Source: UBA4874 sp002399435
GTDB taxonomy: Bacteria; Bacillota; Clostridia; Caldicoprobacterales; DTU083
Length of the DNA stretch: 30,591 nt
Direction: 5' to 3'
NCBI GenBank assembly: GCA_036823195.1
Contig: DAISGI010000030.1
Location: 1 to 30,591, forward strand
A program made the translations under genes and the position numbers. A model generated the notes under the pieces. The model saw nothing but the letters and a program-made list of their open reading frames with translations. It made no database searches and was not told where the DNA came from. Positions 16,679 to 23,928 of the stretch are shown here, piece after piece. The first letter of the stretch is position 1; every line of letters begins with the position of its first letter.

Positions 16679-17166
16679 TCGCCTTTTTCACCTTCCAGGT
16701 CTTTCTTTGTTTCTTCATCTTCCAGGGATTTCTTTGCTTCTTCAACTGCTGCGGCACAAACCTTGTAGTGCCTCCGAAACCAGGCATGAAACCAGTATGG
16801 GGCCAGCCTTTCCTCCCTGGGGAAATGAGAATTCTGCAAGATGCCGGGAAGGATTCCTTCCTGGTGTTTTGCCGGGATAAAACGAACCGGCTCCCGGATA
16901 CGAAAAACCACATTCATATTTTGAATGGCACGAATCAGCATGCCACTGTGCTGTCTGCATCCAAGACTGTAAACTTCGCGGAGAGAATCGTCCAGGCCGA
17001 CATAGATCAGATTGCCGGCCTGATTTGCATACCGGCGGCACAATTCATACTGTCGGTCAATGGTATCCGGGGAAGGCAGTTTCTTTTCCGGATAAACACC
17101 TGCATGAAGGGATGCCATAAGATAGGCTGCATAAGTACCCCAATAACTGTAATAGATAATTCGCAC
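16675..17166 (-). CDS. DUF3189-like protein (first of a tandem pair)
   Basis: A 163-residue protein whose N-terminus IIYYSYWGTYAAYLMASLHAG aligns with the DUF3189 motif of the next gene but has lost its Gly-Gly-x-His core, so it is a diverged paralog. The middle part (NLIYVGLDDSLREVYSLGCR) also aligns. The C-terminus is a charged, coil-prone tail rich in Glu and Lys (EEAKKSLEDEETKKDLEGE). I chose GTG 17166, preceded by GGGAGG; an in-frame ATG at 17193 lacks a ribosome-binding site. It follows spoIIP by 30 bp and overlaps the next DUF3189 gene by four bases. Function unknown. Confidence 0.75.
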   Translation of the reverse strand: MRIIYYSYWGTYAAYLMASLHAGVYPEKKLPSPDTIDRQYELCRRYANQAGNLIYVGLDDSLREVYSLGCRQHSGMLIRAIQNMNVVFRIREPVRFIPAKHQEGILPGILQNSHFPREERLAPYWFHAWFRRHYKVCAAAVEEAKKSLEDEETKKDLEGEKGE

Positions 17167-17196
17167 GGTTCCTCCCACAGCATGAACAGCCACTGG

Positions 17197-18333
17197 CTAT
17201 TTTTTCTTTTTTCGTCCCAGAAAACTGCTGTAATCCTGTCTGTTTGACCTTCTGATTCTGGAAAACCTCTCCCGGCTGCCCGTACTGATGAAAAGAAAGG
17301 CAACGATGCCAACTGCCACAATGCCAATCATCCAAAGAAAGCCATGACCGCCGCCGGATCTCCCACTTTCATGGTTGATCGGGGTGACCTTTGTTTTCTT
17401 TCCTTCCGGCCTCCCGGTCTTTGGAGAATGCTTTTGGACAGTCCCTCCGTACATCGATTTGGAAACAATGTCGGCCAGATAGGCTGTGGATCGTTCCGCC
17501 AGCTCCTTGGAGCTCTCATAGGTACCCACTTCAAAAAGCAGGGATCGGGGGGTCAGCTCCTGGTTATAGGAACCTTTCCCGAAATAGATATCCTTCAGCA
17601 GGCCGGGATAATTTTTATCGGAAACGGCTTTGAGTTTATATGCCAGCTCCTCATTGGCTTTCCGGTTCTGATTGCGCCGGCCCACTACAATCCGGATGGC
17701 GGTCATATCCTGCCCGTCCACTTTGGCTGCATAATGACTCTTTGGTACGGCATCCCTGTGAATATCAAATACGGCGCGTACGGGAACATTCTTTTTCATC
17801 AGGTTGACTGCGGTCCGCCTGGAGCGCCGATAGGATCCCGCGTCATGCGGGTCGTGTCTGTCCCGGCTCATTATGGCATCGATGCCTTTCTTCCTCAGGT
17901 TCGCCTGAAAAGCTTCCGCCACATCAAAAATGCCGCCGTTCCCCTTGATGCTTTCCTTTCCGTCCGTCGGAACGTAGGACTCGTCATTGTGGGTACAGTA
18001 CAGCAGGATATTTCCTTTATTCTGCTGTACCGCTTCCCTGGACTCCGGATCGGTTTCTACAGCCGGAAGGGTGACTTCTCCCAAAAGCCTGGTATAGGCC
18101 GTTTTCTTTTCCTTGTCTACCCTGGTTACGATATAATGCTTGTTGTCGCTGCTGACATATTCATCCTTTAAGGATACTTCCCAACCCATTACAGTCAATT
18201 CCTTTTCGTTTTCATCCAGCAGGGTATAATAGCCCCGTTCCGATTCAAACCAATCGTCGGCAGATGCGGAAATTGGGAACAGAAACAGCAAAAGCAGTAT
18301 GGGGATCAGGATCCTATTGGTCATCTTCTTCAT
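17197..18333 (-). CDS. spoIIP: Stage II sporulation protein P, peptidoglycan hydrolase
   Basis: A 378-residue protein with an N-terminal signal-like segment (1-25) and a C-terminal membrane helix (about 331-350) followed by a basic tail. SpoIIP is an amidase/endopeptidase that works with SpoIID and SpoIIM to thin septal peptidoglycan during engulfment. The family motif YCTHNDESYVPTDG is at 112-125. Candidate metal or catalytic residues are His115, Glu118, His192 (FDIHRDAVP) and Glu268 (LLFEVGTYESS). B. subtilis SpoIIP is anchored by an N-terminal helix, so the C-terminal anchor is a layout difference. The start overlaps the DUF1614 gene by 20 bp and uses GGAGGAGG within that gene. Confidence 0.94.
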   Translation of the reverse strand: MKKMTNRILIPILLLLFLFPISASADDWFESERGYYTLLDENEKELTVMGWEVSLKDEYVSSDNKHYIVTRVDKEKKTAYTRLLGEVTLPAVETDPESREAVQQNKGNILLYCTHNDESYVPTDGKESIKGNGGIFDVAEAFQANLRKKGIDAIMSRDRHDPHDAGSYRRSRRTAVNLMKKNVPVRAVFDIHRDAVPKSHYAAKVDGQDMTAIRIVVGRRNQNRKANEELAYKLKAVSDKNYPGLLKDIYFGKGSYNQELTPRSLLFEVGTYESSKELAERSTAYLADIVSKSMYGGTVQKHSPKTGRPEGKKTKVTPINHESGRSGGGHGFLWMIGIVAVGIVAFLFISTGSRERFSRIRRSNRQDYSSFLGRKKKK

Positions 18334-19054
18334 GATTCGTAACCTCCTCCTTTTCCTTTTCTTCCTCCTCTTCCTCCCCTTCTTTTTTCTCTTCCTTCAT
18401 GCCAACAGCACTGGTAAATTCTGCATGATCAAAATGCAACCTTTTTTTGCTGGTGCCACCCTGGATCTTTTCTCTCAGTTCTCCGATAAATTCCGCCAGC
18501 AATACCGCAATGAAGCCGGATAGCACAACGGCATCCAAAACACCGGCGGAACCAATGCGGGTCGGCGCAGGGATATTGCGGATCAGGTTCTCGATTCCCT
18601 GAGCAACATCCGCCAATATCACACCCATAATGCCTGCAATAAAGGAGGCTCTTCTGGAGCGCCCAAACAGATAAGCAATCACGCCCGCAAGAATGCCATA
18701 GATATAGTTCGGGTCAAAAAGCATGGTTTCCGGCTCTGCAGGAAGCAGTCTTCCTGCCAGGTACACAGCGAGTCCGGACAGCAGCGATGCCAGGGCCGCT
18801 CTCCTTTTTTCCTTTCCCGTGCCTGCCTTTACAAAAAGGTAAACGGCCAGGATGAAGGGAATAACCGCACCACCCAGATTGATCGAAAAGTTCTTTCCAA
18901 AAGGGATATCCGGAAGAATACCGCCTATGAAAATAGCAGCCAGAATAAATAATGCCTGCTTGTCATTCAATCTCAGCCTGTCCAGAACCCGATGGCCGAC
19001 TCCGAACAGGATCAAAATGCTTGCTACGACCAGGAGTGCTAATCCCAAGGGCAT
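18314..19054 (-). CDS. DUF1614 family membrane protein
   Basis: A 246-residue integral membrane protein with about seven hydrophobic segments, matching the DUF1614 family by its glycine-rich core (IGGILPDIPFGKNFSINLGG, GIMGVILADVAQGIENL). Function unknown. The last ~30 residues are a low-complexity acidic tail of Glu and Lys, and the purine-rich DNA that encodes it also supplies the ribosome-binding site of spoIIP, which starts 20 bp before this gene ends. AAGAGGTG precedes its own ATG. Coupling to spoIIP suggests a role in engulfment or the spore envelope, but this rests on position only. Confidence 0.85.
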   Translation of the reverse strand: MPLGLALLVVASILILFGVGHRVLDRLRLNDKQALFILAAIFIGGILPDIPFGKNFSINLGGAVIPFILAVYLFVKAGTGKEKRRAALASLLSGLAVYLAGRLLPAEPETMLFDPNYIYGILAGVIAYLFGRSRRASFIAGIMGVILADVAQGIENLIRNIPAPTRIGSAGVLDAVVLSGFIAVLLAEFIGELREKIQGGTSKKRLHFDHAEFTSAVGMKEEKKEGEEEEEEKEKEEVTNHEEDDQ

Positions 19055-19138
19055 AATTTGTCACCTCTTGTTGAATTTTATTAGGATTATCATTCCCTTT
19101 CCCAGGAAGTTGTATGCCATTCCTTTTGGCCAAAAAGC

Positions 19139-19167
19139 AAAAAAAGAAACCAATGGAATATGGTTTC
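19139..19167 (-). terminator. Rho-independent terminator after nrdR
   Basis: On the minus strand GAAACCA and TGGTTTC form a seven-base stem with an eight-base loop, followed by TTTTTTT. It lies 33 bp after the nrdR stop and before the DUF1614 gene, which therefore needs its own promoter. Confidence 0.75.
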
Positions 19168-19199
19168 CTTGATTCCTTTGCCTCGCATTTCCAGCAATG

Positions 19200-19655
19200 C
19201 TATTTTTCCTTGATCAGTTTGTTCAGTTCCTCCACAAATGTGTTGATATCCTTAAATTGCCGATATACAGAGGCAAACCGGACATATGCCACTTCGTCCA
19301 GGGCCTTCAGCCTTTCCATGACCATTTCCCCTATCCGCTGACTGAAGATCTCCCGATCCAGGGAATTGTAGACCTGCTTCTCGATGTCCTGCACAACCGC
19401 CTCCAGATCCTTCATGGTTACCGGTCGTTTCTCACAGGCCTTGAGCAGTCCGGAAAGGATCTTGTCGCTGTCAAAAACCTCCCGGCGGCCATCCTTCTTT
19501 ACAACCAGAATCGGGATATGTTCCACCTTCTCATATGTGGTAAACCGTTTGCCGCAATGGGTGCATTCCCGTCTGCGGCGGATCATCGTACCTTCATCCG
19601 TAGGCCTGGAATCCACAACCTTGCTGTCCACAGCAAAACAAAATGGGCACTTCAT
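19200..19655 (-). CDS. nrdR: Transcriptional repressor NrdR
   Basis: A 151-residue regulator of ribonucleotide reductase genes. The N-terminal zinc ribbon uses Cys3, Cys6, Cys31 and Cys34 (MKCPFC and ECTHCGKRF), with the conserved basic stretch IRRRREC. The ATP-cone follows (VVKKDGRREVFDSDKILSGL) and senses ATP/dATP. Length and sequence are typical throughout. No reductase gene is in the window, so its targets lie elsewhere. It has its own promoter candidate (19702-19730), an unusual duplicated ribosome-binding site, and a terminator, so it appears to be transcribed alone. Confidence 0.98.
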   Translation of the reverse strand: MKCPFCFAVDSKVVDSRPTDEGTMIRRRRECTHCGKRFTTYEKVEHIPILVVKKDGRREVFDSDKILSGLLKACEKRPVTMKDLEAVVQDIEKQVYNSLDREIFSQRIGEMVMERLKALDEVAYVRFASVYRQFKDINTFVEELNKLIKEK

Positions 19656-19656
19656 T

Positions 19657-19680
19657 CATACAACCTCCCATACAACCTCC
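19657..19680 (-). promoter_or_regulatory. Tandemly duplicated ribosome-binding site of nrdR
   Basis: GGAGGTTGTATG occurs twice in perfect head-to-tail copies (minus strand), just before the AATG that starts nrdR. Each copy carries a full Shine-Dalgarno core and an out-of-frame ATG four bases later. The copy nearest the gene places GGAGG nine bases before the nrdR ATG. Confidence 0.75.
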
Positions 19681-19701
19681 CTGAAGTTGTCTGTTATACC
19701 C

Positions 19702-19730
19702 ATTATATTATCTTTCTGCCTTCCCGTCCA
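19702..19730 (-). promoter_or_regulatory. Candidate sigma-A promoter of nrdR
   Basis: On the minus strand TGGACG (19725-19730, four of six matches), a 17-base spacer and a perfect TATAAT (19702-19707). The nrdR start is about 47 bases downstream of the -10 box. Confidence 0.5.
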
Positions 19731-19773
19731 TCTTTTTTGGATCCCATTACATCGGAATTCCCAATGGATAAAC

Positions 19774-20022
19774 TCATGGCGCAGACTGGCCCTCCACATC
19801 CACCAGAACCACATCGTCTCCTATTTTCCGGATTCTTTCCCATGGAATAACCAGATCGTCCCCTTCCCGCAGCAGCCCCAGAAAACGACTGGCACCGGGA
19901 ACGACAATGGCTGTGATACGGCCTTCGTTCAAATTGAATTCCATATCAATAATATTGCCCAGCCTTCGTCCATCCCGGATGTTAATGACTTCTTTCGTTC
20001 GAAAATCCGATGATTTTTGCAA
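19774..20022 (-). CDS. YlmC/YmxH family PRC-barrel protein
   Basis: A small protein of about 82 residues with a PRC-barrel fold (KEVINIRDGRRLGNIIDMEF and LREGDDLVIPWERIRKIGDDVVLVD). Members of this family often sit near sigE/sigG in Firmicutes and are linked to sporulation, but their molecular role is unclear. No ATG is available near the N-terminus. I prefer TTG 20022, which has GGGGTG a few bases upstream; TTG codons at 20043 and 20037 are alternatives. It lies 92 bp after sigG on the same strand and may share its transcript. Confidence 0.85.
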   Translation of the reverse strand: MQKSSDFRTKEVINIRDGRRLGNIIDMEFNLNEGRITAIVVPGASRFLGLLREGDDLVIPWERIRKIGDDVVLVDVEGQSAP

Positions 20023-20114
20023 AAAACCACCCCGCAATCCCAATCTCTTTTTACTATAGTATTTGCGGAGTATAAAAAAGATGACTCCCGGCAGAAGAAG
20101 TCCATGATAAATTT

Positions 20115-20888
20115 TCAGATATATTTTCGCATATGCTTTAATGCTGTTTTTTCCAATCGGGAAACCTGTGCCTGGGAAATGCCAATCTCCTCAGCCACTT
20201 CCATCTGGGTCCTTCCGTCATAGAAGCGCAGGGTAAGAATGAGCTTTTCCCGGTCATTCAGCTTTTTCATGGCTTCCTTGAGAGCGATTCCCTCCAGCCA
20301 GGTTTCATCCTGATTCTTTTCATCACTGACCTGATCCATAACAAAAATAGCGTCCCCATCGTCATGATAGATGGGTTCGAACAGGGAAATGGGATCCTGA
20401 ATGGCATCCAGGGCAAAAACGACTTCTTCCCCCGGAAGATTCAGCGCTTTTGCGATTTCGGAAACGGTAGGCTCCCTTGAATTTTTGTTGATCAGCTGAT
20501 CCCGCACCTGAAGGGCCCGATAGGCCGTATCCCGCAGAGACCGGCTGACCCGAATGGAATTGTTGTCCCGGAGATATCTGCGTATCTCGCCGATGATCAT
20601 GGGTACGGCATACGTGGAGAACCGTACATTCTGCGACACATCAAAATTATCAATCGCCTTGATCAGGCCAATACAGCCGACCTGAAACAGGTCGTCAATG
20701 TGCTCCCCCCTGTTGTGGAATCTCTGTATGACGCTTAAAACCAGCCTCAGATTGCCCTTTATAAACGTTTCCCTGGCACTTTCGTCTCCGGCATGCATAC
20801 GCGAAAACAACTCCATCATTTCCTCGTTGGTTAAAACAGGCAGCTTCGAAGTATTGACTCCACAGATTTCAACCTTGTTCGTGAGCAT
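20115..20888 (-). CDS. sigG: RNA polymerase sporulation sigma factor SigG
   Basis: A 257-residue sigma-70-family factor for late forespore transcription. The N-terminus NKVEICGVNTSKLPVL and the core segments NLRLVLSVIQRFHNRGE, DDLFQVGCIGLIKAIDNFD and YAVPMIIGEIRRYLRDNNSIRV are diagnostic of SigG rather than SigF. Region 4.2 is QMEVAEEIGISQAQVSRLEK. The start at 20888 has GGAGGGG about ten bases upstream. It follows sigE by 78 bp, the arrangement seen in B. subtilis. In that species sigG is mainly transcribed in the forespore, and a sigma-F/G-like promoter is readable here (20935-20964). Confidence 0.98.
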   Translation of the reverse strand: MLTNKVEICGVNTSKLPVLTNEEMMELFSRMHAGDESARETFIKGNLRLVLSVIQRFHNRGEHIDDLFQVGCIGLIKAIDNFDVSQNVRFSTYAVPMIIGEIRRYLRDNNSIRVSRSLRDTAYRALQVRDQLINKNSREPTVSEIAKALNLPGEEVVFALDAIQDPISLFEPIYHDDGDAIFVMDQVSDEKNQDETWLEGIALKEAMKKLNDREKLILTLRFYDGRTQMEVAEEIGISQAQVSRLEKTALKHMRKYI

Positions 20889-20934
20889 GCATTTTCCCCT
20901 CCATCCATATCTGATTAGAACCCTGTTATTACAA

Positions 20935-20964
20935 AAGTATTGCCCTGGACGGAGAGATTTATTC
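20935..20964 (-). promoter_or_regulatory. Candidate forespore (sigma-F/sigma-G) promoter of sigG
   Basis: On the minus strand GAATA (20960-20964) fits the shared -35 motif GHATR. After 18 bases AATACTT (20935-20941) partly fits the sigma-G -10 motif CATNHTA. It begins three bases after the sigE stop. The match is moderate. Confidence 0.4.
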
Positions 20965-20966
20965 CT

Positions 20967-21698
20967 TTAAACCATTTGACTGATTTCCTTTTTCAGCCTT
21001 TTGATGATACGCTTTTCCAGCCTGGAAATATAGGATTGCGAGATGCCCAGCAGATCGGCAACCTCCTTCTGCGTTTTTTCCGAACCGTCCCGAAGGCCGA
21101 ACCGAAGCTCAATAATGCTGCGCTCCCTGTGGGTCAGCCGGCTCATGGCCATATTCAGAATTTCCTTGTCCACTTCATCTTCGATGTACTTATAGACCAG
21201 ATCATTCTCCGTTCCCAGAATATCAGACAGCAGCAATTCATTCCCATCCCAGTCGACGTTGAGCGGTTCATCCAGGGAGACTTCCGATTTAATTTTTCCA
21301 TTGCGTCTCAAATACATCAGGATTTCATTTTCAATGCAGCGGGAAGCATAGGTGGCCAGCTTGATTTTTTTGGACGGATCAAAAGTGTTGACCGCTTTGA
21401 TAAGGCCGATGGTGCCAATGGAAATCAGATCCTCCACACCGACTCCCGTATTTTCAAACTTTCGGGCAATGTAGACCACCAGCCGGAGATTGCGTTCAAT
21501 CAATGTGTTTTTTACGGAGGCATCCCCTTTGCTCAGCCTGCCGATCAGAAAGGTTTCCTCTTCCCCGGACAGGGGAGGCGGCAGTGCTTCGTTGCCGCTG
21601 ATATAATTGATGAACCGGTTCTTCAGAATTTTCAGCCTGCCGGTCATCCGGATCCACAGGACCCGGCAGGTCATCCTGGCCTTCTGATAAATGAACAT
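20967..21698 (-). CDS. sigE: RNA polymerase sporulation sigma factor SigE (pro-sigma-E)
   Basis: A 243-residue precursor of the mother-cell sigma factor. The basic N-terminal pro-sequence spans about 30 residues, before the conserved NYISGNEALPPPL; it holds the precursor inactive until cleaved by SpoIIGA. Core motifs NLRLVVYIARKFENTG, DLISIGTIGLIKAVNTFDP and YASRCIENEILMYLRR match SigE closely, and region 4.2 is VADLLGISQSYISRLEKR. AGGAGG lies about eight bases before the ATG. It follows spoIIGA by 15 bp, the standard spoIIG operon. The likely target spoIVA is in this window and carries a sigma-E-like promoter. Confidence 0.98.
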   Translation of the reverse strand: MFIYQKARMTCRVLWIRMTGRLKILKNRFINYISGNEALPPPLSGEEETFLIGRLSKGDASVKNTLIERNLRLVVYIARKFENTGVGVEDLISIGTIGLIKAVNTFDPSKKIKLATYASRCIENEILMYLRRNGKIKSEVSLDEPLNVDWDGNELLLSDILGTENDLVYKYIEDEVDKEILNMAMSRLTHRERSIIELRFGLRDGSEKTQKEVADLLGISQSYISRLEKRIIKRLKKEISQMV

Positions 21699-21713
21699 TC
21701 ACAACTCCTCCTG

Positions 21714-22610
21714 CTATGGTATAATCTGTGGCTGAATCAAAGCATGGTATTCATCGCTGCCCGACAATCTCTGGTTCCGGATGCCGATCAGGACCTCCCC
21801 GATTTCCGTCCAGGTGCCATCCACCTGAATCCGGGCCCGGTCCGGCCGGAAGGCAAGAAGGAGGCTTTCGGAATGCCCCAGGGTATGATAGGGTACCATA
21901 CGGAACCGGCTGATCCACGTGGAATCAGCCATCACCCGGGTAATGTACTCCAGGTTTTCTTCCCTGCCTTCCTGAAATATTTTTTGTATTTCAGGCGGCA
22001 GAAGGGCTTGAATCTGCTCGAACTCCACCACCATAACCGGAATTCCGGAAATCGGATCTGCCAGCTCGTTGCCGGTATCCAAATAAGCATCGATACCGAC
22101 GCTTTCCCCATCAAACCCCACCTCCACCGGATAAATCAATTGACGACGGTTCATCCTGAGCCGGAGAAGCGGCCACAGTAAGCGATACAGCATCATCACG
22201 CAGACTACGGAAAAAAGGACAATCGTCAATGGAAAATCCCGGATGAAAAAGACGCCATTGGTCACAGTGATACCGACATTACAGAAATAGTAAATTCCAA
22301 AGGCTGTTCCGCCGAGCAAAAACGTTGCACCATAAAAAAGGCCGAAAAGTTTCATAAAATCCCGGAAGCCGGAAATCCGGAATCCAATGGCCAGCATGAC
22401 AAGGGATAGCAGCACTTTAAGCGGAAACCGGGAAAGGATGGAAAAGCCGGGAAGAATCAGAAAGACGGCATAGACTGCGCCCACGCCGGCAGAACACCAT
22501 AATCTCCACATGGGGGAGGCGTTTCCGGACAATTTCCGTGTGATCCAGTTTAAAATATAATTAAGGAACAGATTATCCAGCCAGATGACATCCAGATAGC
22601 GATATTCCAC
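21714..22610 (-). CDS. spoIIGA: Sigma-E processing peptidase SpoIIGA
   Basis: A 298-residue membrane protease of the septum that cleaves pro-sigma-E in the mother cell after a signal from the forespore. The N-terminal half has five hydrophobic segments; the C-terminal half is a soluble aspartic-protease-like domain with catalytic Asp178 in DTGNELADP. The start is GTG 22610 (EYRYLDVIWLDNLFLNY), with only a weak AGGATGGGG site upstream. It is followed directly by sigE. A promoter with an unusually long spacer lies about 50 bp upstream, after the ftsZ terminator. Confidence 0.96.
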   Translation of the reverse strand: MEYRYLDVIWLDNLFLNYILNWITRKLSGNASPMWRLWCSAGVGAVYAVFLILPGFSILSRFPLKVLLSLVMLAIGFRISGFRDFMKLFGLFYGATFLLGGTAFGIYYFCNVGITVTNGVFFIRDFPLTIVLFSVVCVMMLYRLLWPLLRLRMNRRQLIYPVEVGFDGESVGIDAYLDTGNELADPISGIPVMVVEFEQIQALLPPEIQKIFQEGREENLEYITRVMADSTWISRFRMVPYHTLGHSESLLLAFRPDRARIQVDGTWTEIGEVLIGIRNQRLSGSDEYHALIQPQIIP

Positions 22611-22656
22611 CCCAACCCCATCCTTTGTAAAGGCGGACCTGCCTCTTGTTGTCCCT

Positions 22657-22689
22657 ATTATAACCTATCTGTAAAAAGAATCCTGTCAG
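22657..22689 (-). promoter_or_regulatory. Candidate Spo0A-activated sigma-A promoter of spoIIGA-sigE
   Basis: On the minus strand CTGACA (22684-22689, five of six) and a perfect TATAAT (22657-22662) are separated by 21 bases rather than 17. The B. subtilis spoIIG promoter has a similarly long spacer (22 bp) and needs Spo0A. TTGTCG cores resembling 0A boxes occur upstream at 22717-22722 and 22736-22741. Confidence 0.55.
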
Positions 22690-22706
22690 ATGGTGGTCAT
22701 ACGGAC

Positions 22707-22746
22707 AAAAAAATAACGACAATAAATGCTCCTTATTGTCGCTATT
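22707..22746 (-). terminator. Rho-independent terminator after ftsZ
   Basis: On the minus strand AATAGCGACAATAA pairs with TTATTGTCGTTATT (one mismatch) around a seven-base loop, followed by TTTTTTT. It lies about 90 bp after the ftsZ stop and ends the division cluster before the spoIIG operon. Confidence 0.88.
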
Positions 22747-22836
22747 CCCCTCTTGCCATTGTGTTTCCTGCGGATCCCTTTCCCTGGGAAGCGTCCGCTT
22801 CTTTCCTTTTCCCACTGTAACAGAAGAATCACCGCT

Positions 22837-23913
22837 TTATTTGATCCGGTTGCGGCGCAGAAATGTCGGAATATCCAGGTCATCTTCATCGGTCTTTGTT
22901 GTGGAAGATGTTCCTTTTTCAATGGTTTTGCCGGCCCCCTGCCGATCCTGCTTCTTTTCCTGCTTATCAAAACCGGTGGCAATAACGATGATCTCTATCT
23001 CGTCCTCCATGCTTTCATCAATGACAGCACCAAAAATGATATTCGCGTCAGGATCCGCGGACTCAGCAACCAGCTCCGCCGCCTCATTCACCTCAAACAA
23101 GCCCAGGTTGGGTCCCCCGGTGATATTCAGCAAGACGCCCTTGGCTCCTTCAATGGTGGTTTCCAGCAGCGGACTCTGAATGGCCTGCTTCGCGGCATCC
23201 GTTGCGCGGTTGTCTCCACTGCCCTTCCCGATCCCCATATGGGCAAGCCCCTGTTCCTTCATAATGGTGCGGACATCCGCAAAGTCCAGGTTCACCAGAC
23301 CCGGTACCGCAATCAGATCGGAAATGCCCTGTACGCCCTGCCGCAGAACATCATCTGCAACCTTGAAGGCATCCAGCATGGAGGTTCTCTTTTCCACGAC
23401 CTGGAGTAGCCTGTCATTGGGTATCGTGACCAGGGTATCCACCTTCTCCTTCAGCTGAACAATGCCGTTGTCCGCATTTTTTGCACGCTTCCTGCCCTCG
23501 AACAGGAAAGGCCTGGTGACCACTCCAACCGTCAGAATCCCCTGATCCCTGGCAATTTCGGCTACAATCGGAGCTGCTCCGGTACCGGTGCCGCCACCCA
23601 TCCCGGCAGTGATAAAAATCATGTCGGCTCCCTTGATGGCCTGAAGGATTTCATCCCGGCTTTCCTCCGCGGCTTTCTGCCCGATATCGGGATTCGCTCC
23701 GGCTCCCAGACCTTTGGTGATTTTATCCCCTATCTGTATCTTCTGCGTCGCCTGCGAAAGATATAGAGCCTGTTTGTCCGTATTGATGGAGATAAATTCC
23801 ACACCTTTCAAGCCATGCTGAATCATACGGTTTACCGCATTATTGCCTGCGCCTCCGACTCCTATTACCTTTATCTGTGCAAATTGATCCGTGTCAATAT
23901 CAAATTCCAGCAC
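22837..23913 (-). CDS. ftsZ: Cell division protein FtsZ
   Basis: A 358-residue tubulin-like GTPase that forms the Z-ring at mid-cell and, in sporulation, at the polar septum. The tubulin signature GGGTGTG is at 106-112, the N-terminal GVGGAGNNAVNRM is typical, and the T7-loop region is visible (NLDFADVRTIM). The linker is short and charged, and the C-terminal peptide DDLDIPTFLRRNR should bind FtsA and SepF. The start is GTG 23913 with AGGGAGGG upstream. It begins 15 bp after ftsA, and its ribosome-binding site touches the ftsA stop. Confidence 0.99.
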   Translation of the reverse strand: MLEFDIDTDQFAQIKVIGVGGAGNNAVNRMIQHGLKGVEFISINTDKQALYLSQATQKIQIGDKITKGLGAGANPDIGQKAAEESRDEILQAIKGADMIFITAGMGGGTGTGAAPIVAEIARDQGILTVGVVTRPFLFEGRKRAKNADNGIVQLKEKVDTLVTIPNDRLLQVVEKRTSMLDAFKVADDVLRQGVQGISDLIAVPGLVNLDFADVRTIMKEQGLAHMGIGKGSGDNRATDAAKQAIQSPLLETTIEGAKGVLLNITGGPNLGLFEVNEAAELVAESADPDANIIFGAVIDESMEDEIEIIVIATGFDKQEKKQDRQGAGKTIEKGTSSTTKTDEDDLDIPTFLRRNRIK

Positions 23914-23928
23914 GCCGTACCCTCCCTT

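Noticed and set aside
20940..22181. Long plus-strand open frame opposite sigE and spoIIGA
   Set aside because: It is antisense to two diagnostic sporulation genes and has no supporting signal.
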